A stretch of 64,000 nt of DNA, taken from the NCBI RefSeq assembly GCF_003474435.1, contig NZ_QRNF01000002.1, positions 95,358-159,357 of the forward strand, given 5' to 3'. Below, piece after piece: positions 18,327 to 27,240 of the stretch; within the stretch, counting starts at the first letter, position 1; every line of letters begins with the position of its first letter. This DNA comes from Ruminococcus sp. AF46-10NS. GTDB taxonomy: Bacteria; Bacillota; Clostridia; Lachnospirales; Lachnospiraceae. The notes beneath the pieces were generated by a model. It was not told the DNA's origin. It was given only the letters and a program-made list of their open reading frames with translations, and ran no database searches. The position numbers and the translations under genes are program-made.

Positions 18327-19574
18327 TTACTCTGAAAGCTTATGAATGAAAAGACCGCTTCTGAGTTTCGGCTCAAACCATGTACTTTTCGGCGGCATCA
18401 GTTTGCCCTCATCTGCAATGGACATCAGTTCCTCCATGGAAGTTGGATACATGGCAAAAGCTGCTCCGCCTGTTTCACTTGCCGCTGCTGCCAGATCTTT
18501 CAGACGATGATTGCCTCCCATAAAGCAGATGCGCTCATCTGTACGCGGATCTTCGATCCCAAGGACAGGGCCAAGTACTTTATCCTGAAGGATCGACACA
18601 TCAAGTTGTCCTACATTATCCTTCTTTGCATAAATATCCGGGTATGCCTTAAGATGGAACCATTCCCCATCTACATACAGTCCAAAACAGTGTTTCTCAA
18701 CAGGCTTACATGGAAATCCCGGCATGGCCATCAGCTCAAAATTAAATTTCATGCTTCCGATAAATGCTTTCGGAGTCATTCCTTTCAGATCTTTCACGAT
18801 CCTGTGATACGGAAGGATCGTCAGCTGATCATAAGGAAATACTACAGACAGAAAAAAGTTGAATTCTTCTTTTCCTGTGTAAGCCGGGTGCTCTGCACGT
18901 CTTTTCAGGCCTACTTTTACAGCGGATGCTGCTCTGTGATGGCCATCTGCAATATAAACAGATGGAATTTCTCCAAATAATTCCCGTATTTTCCGGATCT
19001 TCGTTTCTTCATCTACGATCCAGACTCTGTGGGTGATCTCATCTTCAGATGTAAAATCATATACAGGTGCATGTTCCATTTTCCATTTTTCCATCAGTGA
19101 AAGAAGTTCTGACGGATAGCGGCATGCCATAAAAATAGGTCCTGTATTTGCGTCACAGACATCTACATGATGGATCCTGTCCTGCTCTTTATCTTCTCTT
19201 GTAAGCTCATGCTTTTTGATCACACCGTTTATATAATCATCAATAGAGCTGACTCCCACGATTCCTGTCTGGGATTTTCCCTTACGGATCAGTTCATATA
19301 AATAATAGTTCGGCTTCTCATCCTGAATGAGTATTCCTTCTTCCTGAAATCTGTCCAGATTCTCTTTTGCTTTCTGATAAACCTTCGGATCATAAAGGTC
19401 TGTGGACGGATCAAGATCCATCTCTGCTCTGTCCACATGAAGAAAAGATTCCGGATTATTTTCCCCGATCTCCCTGGCCTCCTCCCTGCTCACTACATCG
19501 TAGGGAAGTGCTGCCACCTGCGCTGCCTTCTCTGGCGCAGGTCTCACTGCCCGAAACGCCTGAAATAAAGCCAT
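18327..19574 (-). CDS. DUF1015 family protein
   Basis: The 415-residue protein belongs to the DUF1015 family, recognisable from the N-terminal ALPYDVVSREEA segment, the HHVDVCDANTGPIF region and the conserved YIADGHHRAASA motif near residue 210. The biochemical role is unknown. In many Firmicutes the family lies near serine biosynthesis genes, but none is present here. An AGGAGGAGAAAA site precedes the ATG. It appears to be a single-gene unit. The GHHR motif suggests a metal or nucleotide site, but that is speculation. Confidence 0.88.
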   Translation of the reverse strand: MALFQAFRAVRPAPEKAAQVAALPYDVVSREEAREIGENNPESFLHVDRAEMDLDPSTDLYDPKVYQKAKENLDRFQEEGILIQDEKPNYYLYELIRKGKSQTGIVGVSSIDDYINGVIKKHELTREDKEQDRIHHVDVCDANTGPIFMACRYPSELLSLMEKWKMEHAPVYDFTSEDEITHRVWIVDEETKIRKIRELFGEIPSVYIADGHHRAASAVKVGLKRRAEHPAYTGKEEFNFFLSVVFPYDQLTILPYHRIVKDLKGMTPKAFIGSMKFNFELMAMPGFPCKPVEKHCFGLYVDGEWFHLKAYPDIYAKKDNVGQLDVSILQDKVLGPVLGIEDPRTDERICFMGGNHRLKDLAAAASETGGAAFAMYPTSMEELMSIADEGKLMPPKSTWFEPKLRSGLFIHKLSE

Positions 19575-19760
19575 GTTTTTTCTCCTCCTGCTTTCCTTTT
19601 CCTATATTTTCACTTCCGGGGATATCCCATTCCCCTCGTGTTTTATCACTGCTCTGCATTCTCTGTCCAGCAAAGCCATCCTGACTATTTTAGCACACAG
19701 AAAAATTCCCTGCAATGCGGAAACTGCCAAGTTTGCTTTTGTACAGATTTCTGCTTTTGC

Positions 19761-19802
19761 CTTCTTGCGCTACGCACAAGAAGTATCGCCTGCTTCGCAG
19801 GC
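19761..19802 (-). terminator. Two hairpins after the choloylglycine hydrolase-family gene
   Basis: GCCTGC/GCAGGC (19788-19802) touches the stop codon and CTTCTTG/CAAGAAG (19761-19783) follows. They could end the transcript, but only short A/T-rich runs come after them. Confidence 0.45.
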
Positions 19803-20777
19803 TTAGTTTTGCATACAGATCTTTTCGCCCTGGAGGACTGGGTATTTCACAAGTGTGCTTCCGTCCAGATCTTCATGATTCATATCTACTGCTGAGATCT
19901 GGTGATTCTCATAGGTTGTGTAATAATAGATTCCCTTATCCCCATTGCAGCAGGAAGTATAAAGAGTGATCTCATATTTTCCTGGTTCTACCTCACAGCA
20001 GCCTCTCTGCTGATCTACTGACCCCAGAATATGGAAAAACTGGCTGACGCTCTCTGCTTCTGTATCTCTGGAAAAAGAATGATCCCGCACAAAGGCAACT
20101 CTCGCAAATCTGGACGCTGAGGAAAGGTCTCCCGGCAGCCCCAGTGCTCCCATACCGCGACTGTACGCTTTCAGCCGCAGCTGGTCAGAAAAATGATTTT
20201 CAGGCTGCTTTGGGGAAAGATGCATATAATTGTTCAACATAAACATCTGCTGTTCAAAAGGTGGATTGTTGGTAAGAACCCCTGCCGGATTATCCCAGAT
20301 ATGAAGTCCGTCTGCCATGGATTCCACAGTGATCGCTTCATTTCTATCTGCAATGATCCAGTGAAGCTGGGCGCAGGGAAGCATTTCACTGAATGGAGTT
20401 TTTACAAGATTGATATTGGCAAGAAGTGCTCTGGCTTCTTTCACTGTGGCACATTTTCCAAGGATCCAGGGAATAAACTCAAACTGGGCTATGTTCTCTT
20501 TTCCTTCTTTCACTTCGCTATATGCTGCATTTCCCACGAAATTCAACCCTGCCATTCCAAGGCCTTTTTCATTGATCCCATCATAATAAAGCGGATAATT
20601 TCCTGCCACATGAGCCATGCCGATAATAGCATAATGACTGGAAAGTGTTCCCATATGGCGAAGCTTAAATACATAATTCCGGGGTGTGACGGTGAGCTCA
20701 TCGCCATAAGAAAATTCATAGTCCAGTGTTCTTCCAAAATAAAAATCTTTTGTTTTGTAAGTTGCTGCTGTACACAT
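19803..20777 (-). CDS. bsh: Choloylglycine hydrolase family (bile salt hydrolase-like)
   Basis: The 324-residue Ntn-hydrolase has Cys2 directly after the initiator Met, the nucleophile exposed once Met is removed. Arg16 and Asp19 (FGRTLD), Asn79 (GLNF), Asn170/171 (TNNPPF) and Arg223 (SSASRF) align with the conserved bile salt hydrolase active site. It should hydrolyse the amide bond of conjugated bile acids in the cytoplasm. Penicillin V acylase-type activity is the main alternative. There is no signal peptide, as usual. A MATE exporter lies just upstream on the same strand (gap about 62 bases). Confidence 0.88.
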   Translation of the reverse strand: MCTAATYKTKDFYFGRTLDYEFSYGDELTVTPRNYVFKLRHMGTLSSHYAIIGMAHVAGNYPLYYDGINEKGLGMAGLNFVGNAAYSEVKEGKENIAQFEFIPWILGKCATVKEARALLANINLVKTPFSEMLPCAQLHWIIADRNEAITVESMADGLHIWDNPAGVLTNNPPFEQQMFMLNNYMHLSPKQPENHFSDQLRLKAYSRGMGALGLPGDLSSASRFARVAFVRDHSFSRDTEAESVSQFFHILGSVDQQRGCCEVEPGKYEITLYTSCCNGDKGIYYYTTYENHQISAVDMNHEDLDGSTLVKYPVLQGEKICMQN

Positions 20778-20839
20778 AACTGATGTCTCCTTTTCTGTCT
20801 CATATGTTTTGCTGTTTTATATTTCAATCTTTTTGAGAG

Positions 20840-22225
20840 CTAAATATTCTGATCATTTTTTCCAGGCTTTGATTTTCCATTCAGTTCCGGCAGTACCGTA
20901 GCCAGCATGGTGAAAAAGCAGGCACAGCCGCCTACCAGATTGGATACTGGTTCTGCCCAGAACACACCATCTGTCCCCAGTCCATTTACATATGGCAGTA
21001 AAACAGTCAGCGGGACTACAATGATCACTTTTCGGAACAGTGAAAAAAATGTAGCTCTTTTTGCCTTGCCAAGTGCTACGAACACGCTCTGGCCTGTAAA
21101 CTGCAAAGCCATAAAACAAAATCCAAAAAAGTAAATATGAAGGGCAGGAACGCCTTTTTCCAGAAGTTCCTGATCACTGTTGAAGATCCGGATAAAAGAT
21201 TCCGGAATCAGTTTCAGGATCCCCCAGCCGATCATCGTATAGATAACGCAGACGACTGTAATAAATTTGATTGCTTTTTTGATCCTGTCATAAGCTTTTT
21301 CTCCATAATTAAAGCTCATAACAGGAGACGCTCCTGTCGTTAATCCATGCACTGGCATGGTAAAAATATCTCTAACTGAATTTAAAACAGTCATAACACC
21401 AACATAAATATCTCCGCCCCAGTTCTGAAGTGTGGCATTGCATACAACTTGCACCAGGCTGTTTGTAAATGCCATAAAAAAGCCGGACATGCCAAGGCCT
21501 GCAATGTTTCCTACACGCTTCCACGAAATTACCATCGCACTTTTTTTCAAAGTCAGCACTGCCTTTTTTCCACAGAGAAATCGTAAAACCCACACAGCAG
21601 AACAGAACTGGGAAATGATCGTTGCCACTGCCGCACCTCTCACCCCCATGTGAAAAACAAAAATAAACAGCGGATCCAGCACAATATTCAGCACTGCTCC
21701 GATAAGGATCGTAAGCATTCCCATATTTCCAAATCCCTGGCTGTTGATAAATGGATTCATTCCCAGTGTGATCATTACAAACAGTGTTCCCAGAAGATAT
21801 ATCTTTATGTAGCTGGATGCATAGGGAAACGTCACATCACTGGCTCCGAATGCATAAAGGATCGGACGGTAAAACAAAAGTCCTGTCACTGTCAGAACTG
21901 CACCCGTTCCGACCAGCATCACAAATGTATTTCCCATAAGCATCTCTGCTTCTTTATCATTTCCCCTTCCCCGCTCCATGGAACAAAGAGGTGCACCTCC
22001 ATTCCCGAAAAGATAGGTAAAAGCTGTGATCAATGTAATAATGGGAAAACATAAGCCCACACCTGTCAGTGCGGTAGCTCCGATCTCCGGGATCCTTCCA
22101 ATATAGATCCGGTCTACAATATTATAAAGAAGGTTCAGGATCTGTGCAATAATCATCGGCACAGCAACCTCCATGATATTCCGGTATACATTTCCCGAGG
22201 AAAAATCTGTCTGATGTGTCTTCAT
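20840..22225 (-). CDS. MATE family efflux transporter
   Basis: The 461-residue polytopic protein has about 12 membrane segments and the MATE features VAVPMIIAQILNLLYNIVDRIYIG, NPFINSQGFGNMGM and GASPVMSFNYG. It differs clearly from the MATE protein at 3360-4700 and belongs to the DinF/MepA-like branch. The substrate is unknown. It precedes the choloylglycine hydrolase family gene on the same strand. Whether they share a transcript is uncertain. Confidence 0.9.
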   Translation of the reverse strand: MKTHQTDFSSGNVYRNIMEVAVPMIIAQILNLLYNIVDRIYIGRIPEIGATALTGVGLCFPIITLITAFTYLFGNGGAPLCSMERGRGNDKEAEMLMGNTFVMLVGTGAVLTVTGLLFYRPILYAFGASDVTFPYASSYIKIYLLGTLFVMITLGMNPFINSQGFGNMGMLTILIGAVLNIVLDPLFIFVFHMGVRGAAVATIISQFCSAVWVLRFLCGKKAVLTLKKSAMVISWKRVGNIAGLGMSGFFMAFTNSLVQVVCNATLQNWGGDIYVGVMTVLNSVRDIFTMPVHGLTTGASPVMSFNYGEKAYDRIKKAIKFITVVCVIYTMIGWGILKLIPESFIRIFNSDQELLEKGVPALHIYFFGFCFMALQFTGQSVFVALGKAKRATFFSLFRKVIIVVPLTVLLPYVNGLGTDGVFWAEPVSNLVGGCACFFTMLATVLPELNGKSKPGKNDQNI

Positions 22226-22325
22226 TTCTTTTACACTTTCTGTTTTCTGCCAAATATATCAGGGCAGACAGATATCTAAAATCTGCCTGCCTCTTCTTTG
22301 AATAAAACTCTTGACCAGATATCGA

Positions 22326-23434
22326 TCAGAATACATAAAATCCTATATCACGCACTGTCATCTTCATAGTACTTTTCATAACTTCGTTAGCACCTTCTAT
22401 CGTTGCTTTTACAAGATCATTACTGGATTTTGCGAGTTCACCAGTAACAATCTTTCCATTTGCGTAAAATTTTAATGTTGTAGTCTTTCGGAATGTAGCA
22501 GGACATAAAGTAGCCTTAAGTACCATTGTTCCGTCATTCGAGAATATGCTGATCTGTGCAGTTCCGTTTTTGGTTTTTGTACAGTTGATCAATACATCCG
22601 TACCTACAGATGTATTTTGGGAAACAACCACTGTAAAAAGATTAACTTTATCTGTTTTAGGTATATAGCCAACACCAATTTCTGTGGTTCCATCTTTATA
22701 ACTGATATACTTCGTAGTTGTTCCGTTTAGTCTTACACCATGTTTATTAATATAATTTTTAAATTTGGTATAGTTATTTTTGAGAGCAGTATTACTCAAA
22801 GAAGAATTCTTCACAGTTACCTTGCAGGTAAATTTTCTTCCGCAAAGTGTTGCTGTGATATTGACCGTACCTGCTTTTTTTCCGGTAACCACACCTTTTG
22901 ATGATACGGTCGCAATTTTTGTATTGGAAGATTTCCAGGTTGGTCTGGCTGTTGTACCAGTAAGTTTAATCGTTGTTGTCTTGCCGTTATATATATCAGC
23001 CCTGGATTTATTGATCTTTACATACTGTAATCCTGCTACAGTTGTAAAAGATCTCCTATCGCCGGAACCGGTTATGATCTTACCGGATGATTTTTTGTAA
23101 GCTTTAACTGTATAACAGTACTGTTTTCCAGTTGTAACGGCTGTATCTGAATAAGTATTTCTGGATGCTCCTCCAAGAGTTTTTATGAGGCTCCATTGTT
23201 TGCCCGGCAGTTTCCGGTATATCTGATAACCGGCCGCTTCTTTTACCGGTTTCCATTTTACGGTAATTTTTTTCTTACCTGATGAAGCTACCGATATCAT
23301 TTTCGGCACAGCTGGTTTGGTAACAGCAGCCTGAACTTCTGTTACAGTTCCCTGAAGCGGCACAGCAGCTGGTGTGCTACTACAAGGGCAAGTCCGAGAA
23401 TAGTACTGCTGATGAGTTTTCTCCATTTATTCAT
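22326..23434 (-). CDS. Secreted Ig-like (Big2) and fibronectin-like domain protein, frameshifted
   Basis: The main frame codes for a fibronectin III-like domain (about residues 37-125, with VKWKPVKEAAGYQIYRKL) and a Big2 Ig-like domain (about 130-205, with WKSSNTKIATVSSKGVVTG), then an unknown C-terminal region. The open frame has no signal peptide, but an ATG at 23434 in another frame gives MNKWRKLISSTILGLALVVA, a good one. Adding one base near 23375 joins it to PAAVPLQGTV. The protein is therefore probably secreted and surface-attached. The ligand is unknown. The gene stands alone. Confidence 0.75.
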
Positions 23435-23528
23435 ATGTAATTCCCCCATTCTTTTCTGTATATTATACAGAAAGTTTTTATATGTTAAATATACTATAGA
23501 TGGAAATCAAAGTAAATCCATTTATTTC

Positions 23529-23557
23529 TTGTGTTTTTTATTGAAATCGTTTATAAT
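23529..23557 (+). promoter_or_regulatory. Sigma-A-type promoter of the microcompartment pair
   Basis: TTGTGT (23529-23534) and TATAAT (23552-23557) are separated by 17 bases, about 87 bases upstream of the first microcompartment gene start. The -10 is perfect and the -35 is moderate. Confidence 0.6.
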
Positions 23558-23643
23558 GAAACCATAAAAACGGTAATGATTCCACGCACAATCAGTCAAG
23601 AAACCACATCGCAGAGAATCAGCCCCGGATGGAGGTATATTTT

Positions 23644-23943
23644 ATGGATAACAATTACAGCGGCATGGCTGTTGGTGTCTTTGAACTGGACAACCTGGTA
23701 GCCTGCTTTGTTGCTCTTGATGCTGCTTCCAAGGCAGCTAATGTAAAGATTCAGAGCGTTGAGCGTAACCGTCTTAAGAGCGGTGCCTGCGTGAAGATGC
23801 GGGGTTCTGTCTCTGATGTTAATGCAGCGATGGAGGTTGCGCTTGAAGCAGCTAAGCCTCTTGGCAAAGTCGTTTCTCATACTGTGATCGCTTCTCCTTC
23901 TGAGGATACAGAGATCGCATTGAAGATGACGATCAACAAGTAG
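23644..23943 (+). CDS. Bacterial microcompartment shell protein (BMC domain), first of a pair
   Basis: The 99-residue protein has one BMC domain: MAVGVFELDNLVACFVALDAA at the N-terminus, the central GACVKMRGSVSDVNAAMEVA segment and the VVSHTVIASPSEDTE end. Single-domain BMC proteins form hexagonal tiles with a central pore in the shell of protein organelles. A GGAGGT site at 23631 lies 7 bases before the ATG at 23644, so the in-frame ATG at 23629 is not the start. The second BMC gene follows 17 bases later. No enzymes of a known microcompartment lie near, which is unusual. Confidence 0.88.
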   Translation: MDNNYSGMAVGVFELDNLVACFVALDAASKAANVKIQSVERNRLKSGACVKMRGSVSDVNAAMEVALEAAKPLGKVVSHTVIASPSEDTEIALKMTINK

Positions 23944-23960
23944 GAAGCGAGGGTTTGATT

Positions 23961-24251
23961 ATGAATTATGGTGCTTTTGGGTTGGTTGAGGTTGTTGGAA
24001 GCAGCAATGCGATCCTTGTGATCGACCAGATGCTGAAGACTTCCGATGTTTCTTTTCTTACATGGCAGACGAAATGTGGCGGCCATGCTACTGTTTTCCT
24101 GACTGGAGATGTTTCTGCAGTGACGGCTGCTGTTGAGAGTGTTAAGGGTAATCCGCCTTGTGAGATTGTGGCTTCTGCGGTGATCTCCAATCCTTCAGAG
24201 GAGACCGTCCGGCTGGCGGAGGAAGAGGCTGCCAGGAATCATTTTATGTAA
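23961..24251 (+). CDS. Bacterial microcompartment shell protein (BMC domain), second of a pair
   Basis: The 96-residue protein carries a divergent BMC domain: YGAFGLVEVVGSSNAILVID, GGHATVFLTGDVSAVTAAVE and IVASAVISNPSEETV. It is clearly different from its upstream neighbour, so the pair may form a mixed shell or one tile may alter pore properties. A GCGAGGG site lies 7 bases before the ATG at 23961. A TTG at 23955 would add two residues. The gene ends just before a strong hairpin and no cargo enzyme follows. Confidence 0.85.
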   Translation: MNYGAFGLVEVVGSSNAILVIDQMLKTSDVSFLTWQTKCGGHATVFLTGDVSAVTAAVESVKGNPPCEIVASAVISNPSEETVRLAEEEAARNHFM

Positions 24252-24262
24252 AAATTGACAGG

Positions 24263-24319
24263 GTTAACGAACGGACGCCGGTTGGCGAGATACCTCACCG
24301 GCGTCCGTACTTCGTTATC
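24263..24319. terminator. Terminator overlapping the end of mocA
   Basis: A perfect 12-base stem (ACGGACGCCGGT at 24271-24282 with ACCGGCGTCCGT at 24297-24308), extended by TAACGA/TTCGTTA, separates the convergent microcompartment pair and mocA. The mocA stop codon at 24295 lies inside it, so part of the structure is coding. Confidence 0.7.
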
Positions 24320-24894
24320 CTCCCTGCAACATCCACATCCGTCAACTCTCTCTCATCCAGGACCTCCAGTACTGCTGTGTCTTCTCTGTGTTTTCTGATC
24401 ACTCTTTTTCCTCCTACATCTCCTTCCAGTTCCATTAATTCTCCAAAATACTTTCTGGAAAAAATGCAGGGATTTCCTGTTTTTCCGCTATGCTCTACGC
24501 ATGCAATTCCTTTTCCTTCTCTCAGAAATAGTTCAATCAATTCCAGAACCGTCTCTCCGCGAAGCCAGGGCTGATCTGAGACAGTAAACAGACAGGCATC
24601 TGCATCCCGATTTTTTCTCAGTCCAATTCTTAAAGAAGAAGAGATTCCCTCTTCTGGATGTAAATTATAGAGTGCGGAAATACCTCTTTTTCTGACATCT
24701 TCTGCAATCTCATCATACTGGGTGACAACGGTGATGGAACACTGTGTACCTTGTGATTCCAGTTGTTTCTGTATTTTCTCAAGTTCTGAAAGGATGTGCC
24801 TGTACATAGGTTGTCCGTCTACTGTGTACAATAACTTATTACTTCCAAATCTCCTGCTGTTTCCGGCAGCAAGCATAACCAGCTCCAATTTCAT
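24295..24894 (-). CDS. mocA: Molybdenum cofactor nucleotidyltransferase (MocA-like)
   Basis: The 199-residue nucleotidyltransferase has the MobA-like N-terminal signature LAAGNSRRFGSNKLL, the EEGISSSLRIGL segment near residue 80, SDQPWL near 108 and GNPCIF near 140. MocA-type enzymes attach CMP to molybdopterin, forming the dinucleotide cofactor of xanthine dehydrogenase-type hydroxylases. It is the last gene of the yqeB-yqeC-mocA set, about 70 bases after yqeC, and fits the hydroxylase at 54.7-58.2 kb. Length and motifs are normal. Confidence 0.88.
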   Translation of the reverse strand: MKLELVMLAAGNSRRFGSNKLLYTVDGQPMYRHILSELEKIQKQLESQGTQCSITVVTQYDEIAEDVRKRGISALYNLHPEEGISSSLRIGLRKNRDADACLFTVSDQPWLRGETVLELIELFLREGKGIACVEHSGKTGNPCIFSRKYFGELMELEGDVGGKRVIRKHREDTAVLEVLDERELTDVDVAGRITKYGRR

Positions 24895-24963
24895 TTTTTC
24901 TCACCTCATCACATCTTTTCCTGTATTCCCGGCAAATAAAACATCCATAAAAACTATTAACTC

Positions 24964-25626
24964 TCAATCTTTATGCAGGCTTCCGCAAACTGCTTCAATC
25001 CTGTCCATCCTGCATCTTTCCACAATCTTCTCAGCCGGATCCAGCGATTCCAGCACATCTGCCTTATTCAGATAAACCAGAAATCTCCTCCCTCCAACAT
25101 CTTTCCGCAGTCCTTTCTCCGACACAGCGATCCTGGCCGCATCTTCCCATGTCACAACATCCTCCACACATTTCCCAAGAAAATCCGCAACATCATCTGG
25201 CCGATGAGCAGTGTCTGAAATATTTTTTCCAATACAGTCAAGACCGATTACTCCAACCACAACCTCCGCAATCTCCGGTATCACAGGCTCCCACTGTGCC
25301 GGAACTTTCAGGGGAAGCCGTTTCGCTCCATCCGCTTCCACCAAAAGAACATCACAAAGGCCGGACAGCTTTTCAAGGATTTCCCTGTCAGGGCCGGAAA
25401 TCTTTGGCTGTCCGGCCTTGTGGTAAGCCGCTGTTACATAACCGTATTGATCAAGAAGCTGCCTGATCCCGGCGGCATCCTCTGCCACAGCAAAAGGACG
25501 CTCCGGCTCCCAGGCCATATGGGTAGTCGTGGTAATGATCACCCGTTTCCCTTCTCCTGAAAACTTCTCTGCCAGATAATATATCAGGCTGGTCTTCCCA
25601 CCTCCGCCTGTAAACGCGACGATCAC
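24964..25626 (-). CDS. yqeC: Selenium-dependent hydroxylase accessory protein YqeC
   Basis: This P-loop protein (FTGGGGKTSLIYYLA) also has an ITTTTHM segment, DVLLVEADGAKRLPLK and a YLNKADV guanine-type motif, as in the YqeC family that accompanies selenium-dependent molybdenum hydroxylases. The exact reaction is unknown. I start at a GTG at 25626 that overlaps the yqeB stop by four bases and has a GGGAG site upstream, giving 220 residues. An ATG at 25677 would add 17 residues that do not resemble the family. Co-translation with yqeB is likely. Confidence 0.85.
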   Translation of the reverse strand: MIVAFTGGGGKTSLIYYLAEKFSGEGKRVIITTTTHMAWEPERPFAVAEDAAGIRQLLDQYGYVTAAYHKAGQPKISGPDREILEKLSGLCDVLLVEADGAKRLPLKVPAQWEPVIPEIAEVVVGVIGLDCIGKNISDTAHRPDDVADFLGKCVEDVVTWEDAARIAVSEKGLRKDVGGRRFLVYLNKADVLESLDPAEKIVERCRMDRIEAVCGSLHKD

Positions 25627-26420
25627 GGTCTCACTCCCTTTGAAAGAAGCACTTCCAGAACACCGCCTGCAATACACCTCGCCTTATCTGAAATGGTAAA
25701 ACAGTTTTTTTTCTGCTCTGCCCTCGGGTCGATATCCGCGATCTTCATCCCCTGAAAAACGGGATATCCGTCGCGGATCAGACCTCGGATCACTCCAGAG
25801 ATCGTTGCTTTCACAGGCGTTTCCCCGACCAGGGCGATCACCTGGTCTTTTTCCACGATATCTGCAATGCTGCTGATATTTTTCATAATGCCTGCTGCCG
25901 GAGAATGGATCACTCTTTCTTTCCCAACTCCGGCAATCACTCCTGGCACTCCTGTATTAGGAAGCGCACTTCCTTCCCTGATGATACGTCCAAGGTTATG
26001 TCCGCGCATGGTTTCGATCACATAATCAACATCGTCCCCTGCAGTAAATCCTGGCCCAAGGCCAACAGTCAAAGGAGCCATAGTCCTGTCTGTTCCCAGA
26101 TTTTTTTTCGCAAGGATCGCATCCACAACTGCTGCCGGAGCCAATTCATGGATATGCTTTCCTTCGGTATCTGTAAGAAGAGGAATCTCTCCTTTATCCC
26201 AACAGATCACACACTGTTCCAGAATACTCTCCTCTGTGATGCGCCTGCACACAACTCCTTCTACCGTTGAAGTACCGTCATACACAGCCTCACAGAAAGC
26301 CACATGACGGCGGATAGCACTTGGACGGTCGCATTCCAGGATCAGAACGTGATATCCGCACTGATGAAGTTTATAGATCACACCTGTTGCCAGGTCTCCG
26401 CCTCCCCGTACAAGGATCAT
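25623..26420 (-). CDS. yqeB: Selenium-dependent molybdenum hydroxylase maturation protein YqeB
   Basis: YqeB proteins are a hallmark of the selenium-dependent molybdenum hydroxylase system. This one has ILVRGGGDLATGVIYKLH at the N-terminus, LGPGFTAGDDVDYVIET in the middle and a C-terminal region with VHSPAAG-like and KATISGVIRG segments. Its role is unknown, and insertion of selenium into the cofactor is suspected. The frame is open up to 26552, inside the DUF975 gene. I start at the ATG at 26420, where family members begin (265 residues). An ATG at 26441 is possible. The ribosome site is weak. Confidence 0.85.
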   Translation of the reverse strand: MILVRGGGDLATGVIYKLHQCGYHVLILECDRPSAIRRHVAFCEAVYDGTSTVEGVVCRRITEESILEQCVICWDKGEIPLLTDTEGKHIHELAPAAVVDAILAKKNLGTDRTMAPLTVGLGPGFTAGDDVDYVIETMRGHNLGRIIREGSALPNTGVPGVIAGVGKERVIHSPAAGIMKNISSIADIVEKDQVIALVGETPVKATISGVIRGLIRDGYPVFQGMKIADIDPRAEQKKNCFTISDKARCIAGGVLEVLLSKGVRP

Positions 26421-26427
26421 TTTGTAC

Positions 26428-27237
26428 TCAGTAAGTTCCATTTTCGTATACCCGCTGTCCATTCCCCGGCATACCTGCTGCCAGTGTGTCGTAAAGCTCT
26501 GCAAATGTAGCATCCTGATACGGAGATACATAAAATAGTCCCACAATTCCAAATGTAACAGAAGAAAGAATATCCCATGGAATAAAAGAAAGATCCATCA
26601 CAAACGTATTCCACTTCTGTCCGTACATCATCTCGCGGCTTCTGTCAAAAGCCTCTTTTCTGGTCATATCAGGATATTCTGCCAGAAGATACGGGACCAT
26701 CTTATATTCATAGGATTTCACAATTCCCGGAATCACAAAAAGCAATGACCAAAGAAAGGTAAAGAGATCCCTGAAGAACATAACTTTTACTACATTTCCA
26801 TAATTTCCAGACCGAAATGCGCTAAAGATCTTTTCAGGTCCTGGTTTGGAAAACAGGTTATCAATATAAAAGCTGCGTGCACCTACTTCCAGCACATTTC
26901 CAACAAAAAAGTGCAGGATCAGGCCGATCAGTGCCACTGTCACAACTGCGCTGGCTCCCACAAGTGCAAGGATCAGCATCCACGGGGAACGTGCTCCGCT
27001 GAACATGTGTCCGACATAAGAGCTGACATGTCCGGTATCAAAGGTATTCACCGAATAACTGTACTCGGAATTCACAGCACTTCCTGCGCCGCTCTGTGCA
27101 GCTCCTTTTCCACCGGAAGCAGCTACGATCGCCAGAATAAAGCTGACCAGGACAGCTGACCAGTAATTTTTGCGGAAAGCTTCTTTTGCCCGCCATTTCA
27201 GATCCCTGCGTGTCCAGCTGATATTTTGTCCATTCAT
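26428..27237 (-). CDS. DUF975 family membrane protein
   Basis: The 269-residue protein has about five or six membrane segments and the DUF975 features of a short WxxRDLKWRAKEAF-type N-terminus, GNVLEVGARSFYI and LAEYPDMTRKEAFDRSREMM. The function of the family is unknown. It lies 3 bases after cobC and 7 bases before yqeB, so it is embedded in the operon that links cobalamin and selenium-molybdenum genes. Nothing in the sequence explains why. It could act in envelope stress or transport. Confidence 0.82.
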   Translation of the reverse strand: MNGQNISWTRRDLKWRAKEAFRKNYWSAVLVSFILAIVAASGGKGAAQSGAGSAVNSEYSYSVNTFDTGHVSSYVGHMFSGARSPWMLILALVGASAVVTVALIGLILHFFVGNVLEVGARSFYIDNLFSKPGPEKIFSAFRSGNYGNVVKVMFFRDLFTFLWSLLFVIPGIVKSYEYKMVPYLLAEYPDMTRKEAFDRSREMMYGQKWNTFVMDLSFIPWDILSSVTFGIVGLFYVSPYQDATFAELYDTLAAGMPGNGQRVYENGTY

Positions 27238-27240
27238 CTT

